Notes under the pieces: model-generated | Told to the model about the DNA's origin: nothing | The model's database searches: none | Seen by the model: the letters and a program-made list of their open reading frames with translations, nothing else | Part shown: positions 23,296 through 35,430 of the stretch, piece after piece | Layout of the letters: every line of letters begins with the position of its first letter | How positions within the stretch are numbered: the stretch's first letter is position 1 | NCBI GenBank assembly: GCA_023055355.1 | Contig: JALJCS010000055.1 | Location: 1,842,166 to 1,906,165 of the forward strand | Source of the DNA: Agelaius tricolor | Lineage: Eukaryota > Chordata > Aves > Passeriformes > Icteridae | DNA: 64,000 nucleotides | Direction of reading: 5' to 3' | Made by a program: the position numbers and the translations under genes

Positions 23296-23569
23296 CTCCT
23301 GTCTGGGAGAGTCACAGCGGCTCAGGACATGATCCCCGGTGAGGGATTTGCCGAGGTGCCACCGTGGCGTGGGGACAGCGTGTCAGTGTGCCAGTGAGTC
23401 AGCACATCCCGCCCGCACTCGGTACCGCGGCGAAAACAGGGAAAAACTTCATTTGCTGGCCACAAAAATCGCATTTCTGCCGGCTCTGCGCGTGGCTGGG
23501 TGCGTTTTGAGGTGTTTTGGGGTTTAGGAGGGGAGCAGGGTGGTTCTGCAGACACGGCAGTCGCTCGTT
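23296..23569. other. Unique spacer
   Basis: About 270 bp of unique sequence. No exon recognised. Confidence 0.35.
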
Positions 23570-24680
23570 TGTCAAATGTTCAAAGTTTAATAGGAATAAA
23601 ATGGTTATAAAAAATAGTAACACAATTAGAGTAATAATGATTTGGATAATTTGGATTAGGACAATATGAGACTATAGAGACAAAGTCCAGGTACCTTTTC
23701 TGGGCAAAATAAGCCCAAAAAAGGACCCACGTTAACAGAGGATTAACCCTTAAAAACAATAACCTGTTGCATATTCATACACTTCATACATGATGCAAGT
23801 GAAAAACGCCAATCACTTGTTTTTAAAATTCTAAAAACTTTAATAGTAATAAAATGGTTATAAAAATAGTAATACAATTAGAGTAATAATGATTTGGATA
23901 ATTTGAATTAGGACAATATGAGACAATAAAAACAAAGAGTTGCAGACAGTCTGAGTGACTTTTCTGGGCAAAATAAGCCCAAAAAAGGACCCACGTTAAC
24001 AGAGGATTAACCCTTAAAAACTCTAAACTGTTGCATATTCATTCACTTCATACATGATGCATGTGAAAAACGCCAATCACTTGTTTTTAAAATTTTAAAA
24101 GTTTAATAGTGATAAAATAGTTATAAAAATTAGTTATACTATTAGAGTACTAATAATTTGGACAATTTGAATTAGGACAATATGAGACAATAAAAACAAA
24201 GAGTTACAGACAGTCTGGGTGCCTTTTCTGGGCAAAATAAGCCCAAAAAAGGACCCACGTTAACAGAGGATTAACCCTTAAAAACTATAAAATGTTGCAT
24301 ATTCATACACTTCATACATGATCCATGTGAAAAACGCCAATCACTTGTTTTTAAAATTTTCAAATTTTAAGAGGAATAAAATGGTTATAAAAATAATAAT
24401 ACAATTAGAGTAATAATAATTTGGATAATTTGGATCAGGAGAATATGAGACAATAGAAACAAAGAGTAATAATAATTTGGACAAATTGGGTTAGGACAAG
24501 ATGAGGCAATAAATACAAAGAGTTATGGATGGTCTGGGTACCTTTTCTGGGCAAAATAAACCCAAAAAAGGACCCACGTTAACCATTAAAAACAATAACC
24601 TGTTGCATATTCATGCATCACATACATGATGCAAGTGAAAAACACCAATCGCTTGTTTTCAAAATTTTAAAAAGGTCATA
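23570..24680. repeat. Tandem array, about 264-bp unit, 4 copies
   Basis: The marker 'acgttaacagaggattaacc' occurs near 23729, 23993 and 24257, with a truncated version near 24577. 'gttgcatattcat' and 'gtgaaaaacgccaatcactt' follow in each unit. AT-rich. The complexity suggests an old LTR or satellite origin, but no family is certain. Confidence 0.9.
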
Positions 24681-24684
24681 AAAT

Positions 24685-26765
24685 ACACATTTTTCACATC
24701 CTATGTAGCACAGTTTCTATTTTAACATATTTTATAACCTAAAACTATTGAACACACTACTTAAGAGAATTAACACAGCATCACTTTCTAACACAACACA
24801 TATAATATTCATTTCAATATTTCCAATCATAAAATACATGCATTTTTCACAGCGCAGTTTCTATTTTAACATATTTCATAACCTAAAACTGTATTTAACA
24901 CAGTAACTTAAGAGAATTAATACAGCATTGCTTTCTAACACAATACATATAATATTTATTTGAATATTTTTGAAAAGCCAATCAGAAAATACACATTGTT
25001 CACAATATTTAATGCCTTAAGAAAATTAATACAACATACATTTCTAACACAACACTTACAATATAAATTTCAATATTTTTGAAAAGCCAATCATAAAATA
25101 GGCATTTTTCACATCCTACACAGCATAGTTTCTATTTTAACATTTTTAATAACCTAAAACTATATTTAACACAGTACTTAAGAGAATTAACACAGCATCA
25201 CTTTCTAACACAACACATATCATATTCATTTGAATATTTACAAAAAATCAATCATAAAATACACATTTTTCACAATATTTAACACACGCCTTAAGAAAAT
25301 TAATACAACATACATTTCTAACACAACACATATAATATTTATTTTAATATTTTTGAAAAGCCAATCATAAAATAGGCATTTTTCACATCCTACATAGCAT
25401 AGTTTCTATTTTAACATATTTTATAACCTAAAACTATATTGAATACACTACTTAAGAGAATTACCGCAGCATCGCTTTCTAACACAGCACATATATTATT
25501 AATTTCAGTATTTCCAATCATCAAATCCATGCATTTTCCACACAGCACAGTTTCTATTTTAACATTTTTAATAACCTAAAACTATATTTAACACATTTCT
25601 TAAGAGAATTACACAGCATCACTTTCTAACACAACACATATCATATTAATTTGAATATTTTTGAAAAGCCAATCATAAAATAGGCCTTTTTCACAGCATA
25701 GTTTCTATTTTAACATTTTTTATAACCTAAAACTATATTTAACACAGTAACTTAAGAGAATTAATACAGCATCGCTTTCTAACACAGCACATATCACATT
25801 CATTTCAATATTTGCGAAAAGCCAATCATAAAATACACATTTTTCACATCCTATGTAGCATAGTTTCTATTTTAACATTTTTAATAACCTAAAACTACAT
25901 TGAACACACTACTTAAGAGAAGTAATACAGCATTGCTTTCTAACACAACACATACCATATGCATTTGAATATTTACAGAAAAACAATCATAAAATACACA
26001 TTTTTCACATCCTTCATAGCACAGTTTCTATTTTAATATATTTTATAACCTAAAACTGTATTGAATACACTACTTAAGAGAATTAACACAGCATCACTTT
26101 CTAACACAGCACATATCACACTCATTTCAATATTTCCAATCATCAAATCCATGCATTTTCCACACAGCACAGTTTCTATTTTAACATTTTTAATAACCTA
26201 AAACTATATTTAACAGAGTACTTAAGAGAATTAACACAGCATCACTCTCTAACACAACACATACAATATTCATTTGAATATTTACGAAAAGCCAATCATA
26301 AAATACACATTTTTCACATCCTACATAGCACAGTTTCTATTTTAACATTTTTAACAACCTAAAACTACATTGAACACGCTACTTAAGAGAATTACCGCAG
26401 CATCACTTTCTAGCACAGCACATATCATATTCATTTCAATATTTACAAAAAGCCAATCATAAAATACACATTTTTCACATCCTACATAGCACAGTTTCTA
26501 TTTTAACATTTTTAATAACCTAAAACTACATTGAACACGCTACTTAAGAGAATTAACACAGCATCACTTTCTAACACAGCACATATATTATTAATTTCAA
26601 TATTTCCAATCATCAAATCCATGCATTTTCCACACAGCACAGTTTCTATTTTAACATTTTTAATAACCTATAACTACATTTAACACACTACTTAAGAGAA
26701 TTACCACAGCATCACTTTCTAACACAGCACATATAATATTAATTTCAGTATTTCCAATCCTCCAA
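24685..26765. repeat. AT-rich satellite-like array, about 155-bp unit, 14 copies
   Basis: The markers 'cagcatcactttctaacaca' and 'cagtttctattttaacat' recur every 146-162 bp (two short units near 111-115). Units carry 'cctaaaactatatt', 'acttaagagaatta' and 'ccaatcataaaatacac'. The whole 2.1 kb is strongly AT-rich in an otherwise GC-rich window. Confidence 0.95.
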
Positions 26766-27085
26766 TCCCTGCATTTCCCACCCCCCGTGCCTGCAGGCTC
26801 AGCTCCCTGCACGTGCCCCCAGGACACGGACGGGAGGCTGGGGTGCTCTGGTGTTTTCGGGATATTTTGGGAGCACGGGGGTGGCTGCAGTGACCCCGGT
26901 GCCAGGGGGATGCCCTGGCTGATGAAAGGTGCCCTTTGCTCCCTGGCAGGGCCCAGCTGGGAAACCGAGGAGCTTTGTCCCCAGATGAAAGAGCCCCAGC
27001 GTGAGCTTTGAGCGGGCGCTTGCACAACAGGGAGCTGGCTCAGCCTGCGGGATCTCAGAGGGGTGGGAAGGGGGCACTGCCTCCT
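26766..27085. other. Unique GC-rich spacer
   Basis: Abrupt return to GC-rich unique sequence after the AT-rich array. No splice-supported exon. Confidence 0.35.
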
Positions 27086-28270
27086 GCTCCAGAGCATCCC
27101 ACCCCAAACCCTGCAGGAGAGACTCCTATCAGAGCTTCTGGCTGGGACTGGGGTCACTGGGTGGAGTTTATGGGGACATGGGACATGGTCAGGAGCATCC
27201 CACCCCAAACCCTGCAGGAGAGACCCCAGCAGAGCTTCTGGCTGGGACTGGGGTCACTGGGGGGTGTTTATGGGGAGGTGGGATATGGTCAGGGGTGTCT
27301 CCTGCTCCAGAGCATCCCACCCCAAACCCTGCAGGAGAGACTCCTATCAGAGCTTCTGGCTGGGACTGGGGTCTCTGGGGGGTGTTTGGGGGATTGGGGA
27401 GGTGGGACATGGTCAGGAACATCCCACCCCAAACCCTGCAGGAGAGACCCCAGCAGAGCTTCTGGCTGGGACTAGGGTCACTGGGGGGTGTTTATGGGGA
27501 GGTGGGACATGGTCAGGGGTGTCTCCTGCTCCAGAGCATCCCACTCCAAATGCTGCAGGAGAGTCCCCCATCAGAGCTTCTGGCTGGGACTGGGGTCACT
27601 GGGGGGTGTTTATGGGGATTGGGGACATGGGACATGGTCAGGAACATCCCACCCCAAACCCTGCAGGAGACCCCCTCATCAGAGCTTCTGGCTGGGACTG
27701 GGGTCACTGGGTGGTGTTTGGGGGATTGGGGAGGTGGGACATGGTCAGGAGCATCTCCTGCTCCAGAGCATCCCACCCCAAACCCTGCAGGAGAGTCCCC
27801 AGCAGAGCTTCTGGCTGGGACTGGGGTCTCTGGGGGGTGTTTATGGGGACATGGGACATGGTCAGGTGCATCCCACCCCAAATGCTGCAGGAGAGATCCC
27901 CAGCAGAGCTTCTGGCTGAGACTGGGGTCACTGGGTGGTGTTTATGGGGATTGGGGAGGTGGGACATGGTCAGGAACATCCCACCCCAAATCCTGCAGGA
28001 GAGTCCCCCATCATCCATCAGAGCTTCTGGCTGGGACTGGGGTCTCTGGGTGGTGTTTATGGGGATTGGGGACATGGCACATGGTCAGGAGCATCTCCTG
28101 CTCCAGAGCATCCCACCCCAAATCCTGCAGGAGATTCCCCCATCAGACTGGGGTCTCTGGGTGGTGTTTGGGGGACTGGGGACATGGGACATGGTCAGGA
28201 ACATCCCACCCCAAATCCTGCAGGAGAGTCCTCATCACCCACCAGAGCTTCTGCCCGAGACTGGGGTCAG
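27086..28270. repeat. Tandem array, 95-120-bp unit, about 11 copies
   Basis: The marker 'agagcttctggctgggactg' recurs from 27135 to 28025, with degenerate copies to 28260. Units also contain 'gagcatcccaccccaaaccc' and 'gtgggacatggtcagg'. The 565-codon frame across it is repeat-driven. Confidence 0.93.
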
Positions 28271-28479
28271 CCCTGTTTGATTCCTGGGAATCAAATTCCT
28301 GCAGATTCAAGCAGAACCTCGTGAGCGCACCAGGAGCCCCCCAAATCCCCCAGATCCCAGGATGGCAGCGCCATGCAGCTCCTGGTCCATCCCAGCCCCA
28401 GTTCCTGAGGGACCTGGGCCCTTCTGGCCTCTCCCTCACCCCATCCTTGCAGGTGGTGCCAGGAAAAAGCAGCCAGAGC
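28271..28479. other. Unique spacer downstream of INHBE
   Basis: Lies just beyond the presumed INHBE 3' end. No gene seen. Confidence 0.35.
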
Positions 28480-29421
28480 CTGGATCTTGCATTTCCACCC
28501 GTTTATTTGGGAAGCTGCACCAAAATGTTGTGTAATAAATTAAAGCAGAGGCCGAGTGAGGAAGGGGAAAGCAGAGTGGGATCTTCAGCAGAGGGGATGG
28601 AGCACCAGGGAATCCCAACAGCTGCAGGAACTGAAAAAGTGGGGATAGCTGCAAAACCAGTGGCACAAACCAAATCTGTACCTCGGGTGAGGTCTTGAGG
28701 GTAAAGTTTGAGCCACAAAGTTGGAACCTCCCCTTATGGAGGCACCGGGCTGGGAGCAGGGGAGGAAAGCACAAACCCAGGGAAAGGGGAAGCACCCAGG
28801 ACCTGGGAGTTTGGTCCTCAGTGCTCTGTGCCCTCCAGGGATCAGAGAACTTTGTCCTGTTCACTGCTGGCTGGGGGTTCTTGATGAAGGCGTACCCTTC
28901 ATCCTCCTCTCGCAGGCCTGTTGTTTGTGCCCCATGCTCTGTGTCCCCAAAGCCAGGCCTGCAGTGGGTGCAGGAAGGTTTGGTCCAGGAGGGAAACGAG
29001 CGGGGCTGCCTCGTTCTGCAGATTCCCACCTGGAGGAGGCGGCAGCTCCTGGAGGAAGCGGCTCCGTTTCTGCGCCTCAGCTCTGCCCCCAAGGCAGCCA
29101 CGTCCCAACCCCTCACGGGACACTGAACGTGAACCAGGTGGGGAATGTGAGCACCAGGAATGTGGGATCAGCTCGGGGACAGCGCAGCAGGGATGTCCGG
29201 AGTCATCAACGCCCCCAGCCCAGCTTTGGGCACTCTGATGTGGCCTTGGCTCTGTCCCATGTGTCCCCAAAGCCCCCTCTGCTCCCCCTGGCGAGACCCT
29301 CGCCCTCCCAACCTCTCCAAAGGGATGCACCGAGGGCTCGTGGAGCTCTCCGGCTGCCTCCCCCTCCAGCAGCAGGACAATCCTGGAGAAAGGGGGGGGT
29401 CCCACCGCATCTCCCCCAGCC
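28480..29421 (-). other. INHBE: INHBE 3' untranslated region (predicted)
   Basis: Unique sequence from the INHBE stop to a minus-strand AATAAA. About 940 nt is a plausible 3' UTR length for this gene. Open frames on both strands lack domains. The exact end is inferred from the signal only. Confidence 0.6.
28502..28507 (-). terminator. INHBE: Polyadenylation signal AATAAA for INHBE
   Basis: The minus strand reads CCCAAATAAACGGG. It is an AATAAA about 915 nt past the stop codon, so cleavage is expected 15-25 nt further, near 28480. Confidence 0.6.
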
Positions 29422-30927
29422 CTAACTACAGCCACAAGCATCCACGATCATGTCGGGAATGTCAGTCTTGACGATGTTGCTGTTGCGATCGAAGTAGAGC
29501 ACGGAGAGCGGGCGGCGCCGCGTGGGCACGCAGCAGGAATGGCCCGAGGCTTGGACATTGTTGGCTTTGACCAGGTTGAAGACGGCTGTGTGGAAGGAAG
29601 AGGCCATGCCAGGGCTGCCAGCCACGTGCAGAGGGCACTGGCCCACGCAGTAATTGATCTGGTAGCCCTCGGGCTTGATGATCCAATCGTTCCAGCCGAT
29701 GTCGCGGAAATCCACGTAGAAATCCCTGCGGCAGCAGAGATCGGAATTCTGGCTGCAGCGGAGGCTGCGCTTGGCCACGCGGTGTCCGGGCTCCCTCACC
29801 TTCACTTTGGCCACCAGGAAGGGCTGGTGGGACCGGCTGGCGTTGAGCTGGGCCGTGACATCGCTGCCGTCCAGTTCCAGCCGCAGGGTCCGGCTGTGGC
29901 CGGAGAAGAAGCCCCGGAGCCCCGGCAGGAGGGGGACGGAGCTCCAGCCGCTGCCCGCCGTGCTCAGCCGCCTCTCCCCCAGTAGAGTGCGGTTTCCCCC
30001 AGCCCCAGCCTCGGTTTTGGAGGCCAGGAAGATCCTCAGGGTGAGGCCGGAGCGGGGAACTCGCAGGTAGAGCCAGAGCTGAGCCTGCAGGATGCGGAGG
30101 TCCTGGTCCTGCGCTTGGCTGAACTGGAATTGCAGCCCCAAACTGGAGGGAGATGTGAGATCTGGGGGGAGAAAGGGATGAGGAGGTGAGCGCTGAGGGA
30201 TGCTCCCCGGCCATCCAGAGAGTCCAAACTTCCAGCTTTTTCTGCGGAGGACAGACAGAAGGGGCGCAGAGGGGGACCCTGCTCTCACCCGCCCTTCTCC
30301 TCACGGGGTGAGGCTGGAAAGCGCTTCCAGCCCCCCCAAAATTATTCCTGCAGCTCCCAACTCAAGAGTCCCAGGCACCTTGGGGACCCTCACGTTTTTA
30401 GGGGACAAAACAAATGTCCCGACAAGCGGGAGCAGGAGAGGAACCACCTCCCCCTCTGTCCCTGCCGGGATGTCACCGGTGCGCGGAGGGTGCGGGGAGT
30501 CCCGAGTCACGCACAGCCCGCGGGGCTCCGGTTCCCCGGGGCTCACCAGGACATGAACCCCACACCCCGGGGCTCACCGGGCTCTGGGGGGCCGCCACCC
30601 ACCTGTCTCCGCGAAACTGATGATCTCGTAGCTCTGCTCCTCCTCCTCCTCCTCCTCCTCACGGCCGGTACCAGCGGGGCTCCGGCGGGCGCCTCCCGCC
30701 TGCAGCCGCCGCAGGGCGCGGGTCACGGCGGCGCGGGGCACGGCGTGGGCGAGGCGCGGGCGATCGCGGAGCCGCAGCTTCTCCAGCAGCTGCTTCTTGG
30801 CCACCTCCTCCAGCAGCCACCGCTCCGGGCCCGCCGGGCACGACGGGCACCGGGGCTCGGCCGCCGCCGCCGCCACGGCCGCGCACAGAACCGCGGCCAG
30901 CAGCAGCCACGGGCCCGGCGGAGCCAT
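29422..30927 (-). CDS. INHBE: Inhibin/activin beta E subunit precursor, two coding exons
   Basis: Exon 1 is 30603-30927 and exon 2 is 29422-30161, with a 441-bp phase-1 intron (donor GAGACAG/GTGGGT, acceptor CTCCCCCCAG/ATCTC). The product is 354 residues; human activin beta C and E precursors are about 350. Residues 1-23 form an Ala/Leu signal peptide, followed by CPSC at 27-30. The prodomain has an eight-Glu run near 90-97, possible N-glycosylation at NRT (165) and NAS (215), and the cleavage site RVAKR at 236-240. The mature domain (241-354) has nine cysteines in activin spacing and ends DACGCS. The family is secreted and signals as disulphide dimers; in mammals INHBE is a liver-made hepatokine. 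It is named INHBE rather than INHBC because the neighbouring gene matches INHBC better and gene order agrees. Confidence 0.93.
30162..30602 (-). other. INHBE: INHBE intron 1
   Basis: GT-AG intron, phase 1, at the same position as INHBC intron 1 (after FAET here, FAES there). Short and free of recognisable repeats. Confidence 0.9.
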
Positions 30928-31270
30928 CCGCGCCCACCGGACGGCACGGGACGAGCAGCGGCAGCGGCACCGACGGGGCGGGACCGTCACCGGCACCCGA
31001 GGGAGCGACGCCCGTCTGGGATGGAGGGGACGGGAGGGGCAGCGGGAGCAGCGCGCACGGGACGGGAGCGGCACCGGCAGCGGTACCGGCACCGGGAGCC
31101 GTGCGGCGGGGCCTGCTTTGGGCACCTGCGGCCGGGGGCGGTGCCGCCGCCCCCCCGCCCCCCGCCATTGGCCGCCGCACCTGCCCGTCCCGTCCCGAAG
31201 TCGGGGATTACCGGGATTAGCACCCCACCCCCGCCTCCCCGCCCGTTCCCGGGCCTCGCCAACCGGCGGG
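30928..31270 (-). promoter_or_regulatory. INHBE: INHBE CpG-rich promoter region
   Basis: CpG-dense sequence upstream of the start codon with GC boxes (gggggcgg near 31134) and a CCAAT box on the minus strand (plus ATTGG at 31167-31171), about 240 bp upstream of ATG. No TATA box. Two TAATCC sites (minus strand, 31205-31210 and 31214-31219) lie just upstream. The transcription start is not determined. Confidence 0.55.
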
Positions 31271-31824
31271 GAATGGCGGGAGGAGTCCCACGGGGCGCCC
31301 AGCACCGGTGGGTTGGACACGGGTGGGGTCGGGACACGGGGAAGTTCCCACGGGGGTGGGCAAACAGCGGGGTGGGCAGAGCTGTGGGCGAGGGGCTCTG
31401 CCTGCGGGGGAGAGAAACCGCGGCCAGATCCTCCAGAACCTTCAGGGAGGGAGGGCTGGGGAAAATCCTGGCCAGCAGAGGTAGCCGGAGGGATCCCAGC
31501 TCGGCTGCCCATCCCTGGATGCCACAGAGCTGCCCCAGCCTGGGCACTGCCCCCCGAGCACCCTCGAGCCACCCTGGCGGTGCCAATCCCGTTATAGGAC
31601 CCAGCAGGGATCAGGGCACTGTCACATCTCTGGGCTTTTGTCACTCCCAGCACGTTTTGGGGGTCTGAGCCCACCCTTGGACCACCTGGTCCATCCCCAG
31701 CCCGGGGCAGAGCTGGGAAGGGTCAGTGAATGTGTGCACGGTGTTCCCTCCTCCTCCTCCCAAAATAAAAAATGGGATTTGTGTGTCCTGAGGGCTCAGG
31801 AGGTGGCAGCCAGAGTCACACCAA
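31271..31824. other. Unique sequence upstream of INHBE
   Basis: Unique, moderately GC-rich. No second gene recognised. Confidence 0.4.
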
Positions 31825-32485
31825 GCTGAAGGTGTTCCTCACACCAAGCTGAAGGTGTTCCTCACACCAAGCTGAAGGTGTTTCTCACACCAAGCTCAGG
31901 TGTTCCTCACACCGAGCTGAGGATGTTCCTCACACCAAGCTGAGGATGTTCCTCACACCAAGCTGAGGATGTTCCTCACACCAAGCTGAGGATGTTCCTC
32001 ACACCGAGCTGAGGATGCTCCTCACACCGAGCTCAGATGTTCCTCACACCAAGCTGAGGATGTTCCTCACACCAAGCTGAGGGTGTTCCTCACACCAAGC
32101 TGAGGGTGTTCCTCACACCAAGCTGAGGGTGTTCCTCACACCAAGCTGAGGATGTTCCTCACACCAAGCTCAGATGTTCCTCACACCGAGCTGAAGGTGT
32201 TTCTCACACCAAGCTCAGGTGTTCCTCACACCGAGCTGAGGATGTTCCTCACACCAAGCTGAGGATGTTCCTCACACCGAGCTGAGGATGTTCCTCACAC
32301 CGAGCTGAGGATGTTCCTCACACTGAGCTGAAGGTGTTTCTCACACCAAGCTGAGGGTGTTCCTCACACCAAGCTGAGGATGTTCCTCACACCAAGCTGA
32401 GGATGTTCCTCACACCAAGCTCAGATGTTCCTCACACCAAGCTCAGATGTTCCTCACACCAAGCTCAGATGTTCCTCAGACTCTT
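31825..32485. repeat. 22-bp minisatellite, about 29 copies
   Basis: 'gttcctcacaccaagctgag' + 'gat' with variants 'aaggtg' and 'ctcagatg'. Confidence 0.96.
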
Positions 32486-33012
32486 TGGAGCGGGATGTTC
32501 GGGCTGAGGCAGGGCAGGGGCTGGCAGAAAACCTGGCCAAGGTGATGCAAGATGCCACCAGGGTGTCGGGGGCTTGGCAGAGAAGCCAGGGAACTTGAAG
32601 CCCTGCCAGGCCAGGGCTCCAGCATGTCCTGTGCCCACTGCACCAGCTCCAAGGTCTTGACCACACAGAGCCCCTGGGCCTGGGCAAGCCAGAGGTGCCA
32701 TGTAAACAGAGTCTGGGAAAAAGCACCCACAGGAGGTGATGCAACCGCAGAGCAAGGGGCAAAGGGCTCAGCTGGCTGGCAGCTCCCAGAATAGCCCAGG
32801 AATGTCAACAGAGAGGAGCCAGGGGCCACAGGGTGGCCTGGAGCACAGATCCCACAGGGCCTGGGAGCCCTGGCTGCAGGGCAGGGAGGGATGGGGCAGG
32901 TGGCACCTCCAGGGCACTCGGGCTCACAGGTGAAGGTGCTGCCACATGGAGAGAGACTCTGAAAGCAGCTGGAGTGGCAGGAGCAGGGGTGGTGGCTGCC
33001 CAGTGACAGGGG
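32486..33012. other. Unique segment with open Cys-rich minus frame
   Basis: The minus frame stays open from the neighbouring CCCAT array down to a stop at 32476, with clustered Cys/Pro residues. It has no start of its own, no splice sites I trust and no recognised domain. GC-rich chance openness is the simplest reading, so I do not call a gene. Confidence 0.2.
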
Positions 33013-33390
33013 ATGGAACACCCACCCTCCATTCCAGGCTCTGAGCAGGGTCTCCCCAAAGGGATTGACCCTGCCTGGATCCCTCTGCATGGGACAGCAC
33101 CCCATGAACCCCCAGAGCACCTCCAGCTCAGCAAGAACATCCCATCCCCAACTGTGCTGTGTTCTCCCATCCCTGCCAGCTCCCAGAGCCAGGGCTGGGG
33201 CTGTGGAACACACAGGAACCAGGAGACACAGCAGAAACAGGAGACAAAATGTGGAAAAAAAAATGGATGAGAACTCTCCAGAACACCCACCCTCCATTCC
33301 AGGCTGTGAGCGGGGTCTCCCCAAAGATCCTGCGCAGATCCCTGTGCATGGGGCAGCACCCCATGAACCCCCAAGCACCTCCAGCTCGAT
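33013..33390. repeat. Duplicated block of about 275 bp
   Basis: 'gaacacccaccctccattcc' to 'aagcacctccagctc'-type text occurs at 33015-33140 and again at 33280-33390. Confidence 0.85.
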
Positions 33391-33992
33391 AAGAGCATCC
33401 CATCCCATCCCATCCCATCCCATCCCATCCCATCCCATCCCATCCCATCCCATCCCATCCCATGGATCCCATCTCATGGATCCCATCCCATCCCATCCCA
33501 TCCCATCCCATGGATCCCATCCCACCCCATCCCATGGATCCCATCCCATCCCATCCCATGGATCCCATCCCATGGATCCCACCCCATCCCATCCCATCCC
33601 ATGGATCCCACCCCGTCCCATGGATCCCATCTCACCCCATCCCATGGATCCCATCCCACCCCATCCCATGGATCCCACCCCATCCCATCCCATGGATCCC
33701 ACCCCATCCCATCCCATCCCATCCCATCCCATCCCATCCCATCCCATCCCATCCCATCCCATCCCATGGATCCCATCCCATGGATCCCACCCCACCCCAC
33801 CCCATCCCATGGATCCCACCCCATCCCATGGATCCCATCCCATGGATCCCACCCCATCCCATGGATCCCATCCCATCCCATGGATCCCATCCCATCCCAT
33901 GGATCCCATCCCACCCCATCCCATGGATCCCATCCCACCCCATCCCATGGACCCCATCCCATGGATCCCACCCCACCCCATCCCCTCTCAGC
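33391..33992. repeat. (CCCAT)n microsatellite with CATGGATCC variants
   Basis: About 600 bp of CCCAT pentamers interrupted by 'catggatcccat' (BamHI-site palindrome) and CCCAC variants. Long IPSHPIP and GWDGMGWD frames are artefacts. Confidence 0.97.
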
Positions 33993-34299
33993 TCGTGCTC
34001 CCCAGCACGCTCCAGCCCAGGATCTGGGGCAGGGGTGAGCGCGGAGCTCTTGCACCCATTGCATAATTGTGTTGTTGATTAAGCGGTTCCCAGAAAGCAA
34101 AGCCCAGGCACTGACCTGACCAAAATACCCGCACAAGGTCCCCTGGGCCCAGCAGCAGGTGCACACATGGCTCCTGGGTTCTCTGACCCCCTGGCCGTTG
34201 GGGTGAGCGTGGCACCCGCTGACCTGACCTGCAGGTGACAGCGGCCGGGCTCAGCCAGGACCCCCCCAAGAGTTGGTGCAGCAGCACCTGAGCATGGAA
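33993..34299. other. Unique spacer
   Basis: No gene or known repeat recognised. Confidence 0.35.
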
Positions 34300-35015
34300 T
34301 GGTGGAGTCAATCATGGAATTAATCACGGAATCATGGAGTTAATCATGGAGTTAATCATGGAGTTAATCATGGAATTAATCATGGAATTAATCATGGAGT
34401 TGTGGAATTAATAATGGAATTAATAATGGAATTAATAATGGAATTAATCACGGAATTAATCACGGAATCATGGAATTAATCATGGAATTAATCATGGAGT
34501 TAATCATGGAATCATGGAATTAATAATGGAGTTGTGGAATTAATAATGGAATTAATAATGGAATTAATAATGGAATAATGGAATTAATTATGGAATTAAT
34601 AATTGAATTAATAATGGAATTGTGGAATTAATAATGGAATTAATAATGGAATAATGAAATTAATAATGGAATTAATAATGGAATTAATCATGGAATTAAT
34701 CATGGAATTAATCAGGGAATTAATCATGGAATAATGGAATTAATAATGGAATTAATCATGGAATTAATCATGGAATCATGGAATTAATCATGGAATTAAT
34801 CATGGAATTAATCATGGAATTAATCATGGAATCATGGAATTAATCATGGAATGAATAATGGAATGAATAATGGAATCATGGAATTAATCATGGAATCCTG
34901 GAATTAATCATGGAGTCATGCAATTAATCATGGAATCATGGAATAAATAATGGAATAGTGGAATTAATAATGGAATAATTGAATTAATCATGGAATCATG
35001 GAATTAATCATGGAA
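34300..35015 (-). repeat. Expanded CR1 tail: ATTAATTCCATG-type array
   Basis: About 700 bp of 'ggaattaatcat' / 'ggaattaataat' 12-mers mixed with 'ggaatcat'. It directly abuts the 3' end of the CR1 copy at 35016, whose normal tail is a short ATTCTATG-type microsatellite. The array is therefore best read as a massively expanded CR1 tail. Confidence 0.88.
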
Positions 35016-35235
35016 TCATTAAAGTTGGAAAAACCTGCATCATTCAGCCCAGCCATTAACCCAGCACAGCCAAGGCCACCACTAAACCACATCCCCAGAT
35101 ATTTTTGAACATTTCCAGTGACGGTGACTCCACCACTGCCTTGGGCAACCCATTCCAGCCTTGGCCACTCTTTCCACGATGAGCTTTTCCTTAATCTCCA
35201 ACCTAAACCTCTCCTGACACAGCCTGAGGCCGTTT
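35016..35235 (-). repeat. CR1 LINE 3'-end fragment
   Basis: Reverse complement of the CR1 3' region: 'ccaccactaaaccacatccc', 'gatatttttgaacatttcca', 'tctccaacctaaacctctcc'. 5'-truncated. It is followed on its 3' side by the expanded tail. Confidence 0.92.
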
Positions 35236-35430
35236 CCTCTTCCTGGGGGAAGAGCAGCAGTGCCCAGAGTGGTGGCCCTGGCTGGGAATGGGCCATGGGC
35301 CTGGGAATTAAACATTAACTCCTCTCAAGGCAAGGGAAGGGACTGTTAGAAATTCCCAGCCCTCCTGGGAGCTGCAGCTGCCCAGGGGACACCTGGCACA
35401 GCCTGCTTGGACCTTTGCTTCAGGGGCTGT
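35236..35430. other. Unique spacer
   Basis: Nothing recognised. Confidence 0.3.

Noticed and set aside
27001..28698. Plus-strand frame of 565 codons
   Set aside because: It follows the 110-bp array, and the neighbouring frame is equally open.
28436..29116. Minus-strand frame of 226 codons
   Set aside because: It lies in the presumed INHBE 3' UTR, with no domain and no splice evidence.
29539..29985. Plus-strand frame of 148 codons opposite INHBE
   Set aside because: Antisense shadow of the conserved INHBE exon 2.
32476..33981. Minus-strand frame of 501 codons, Cys-rich towards its end
   Set aside because: More than a third is the CCCAT microsatellite. The remainder has no recognised domain, so it is not called a gene.
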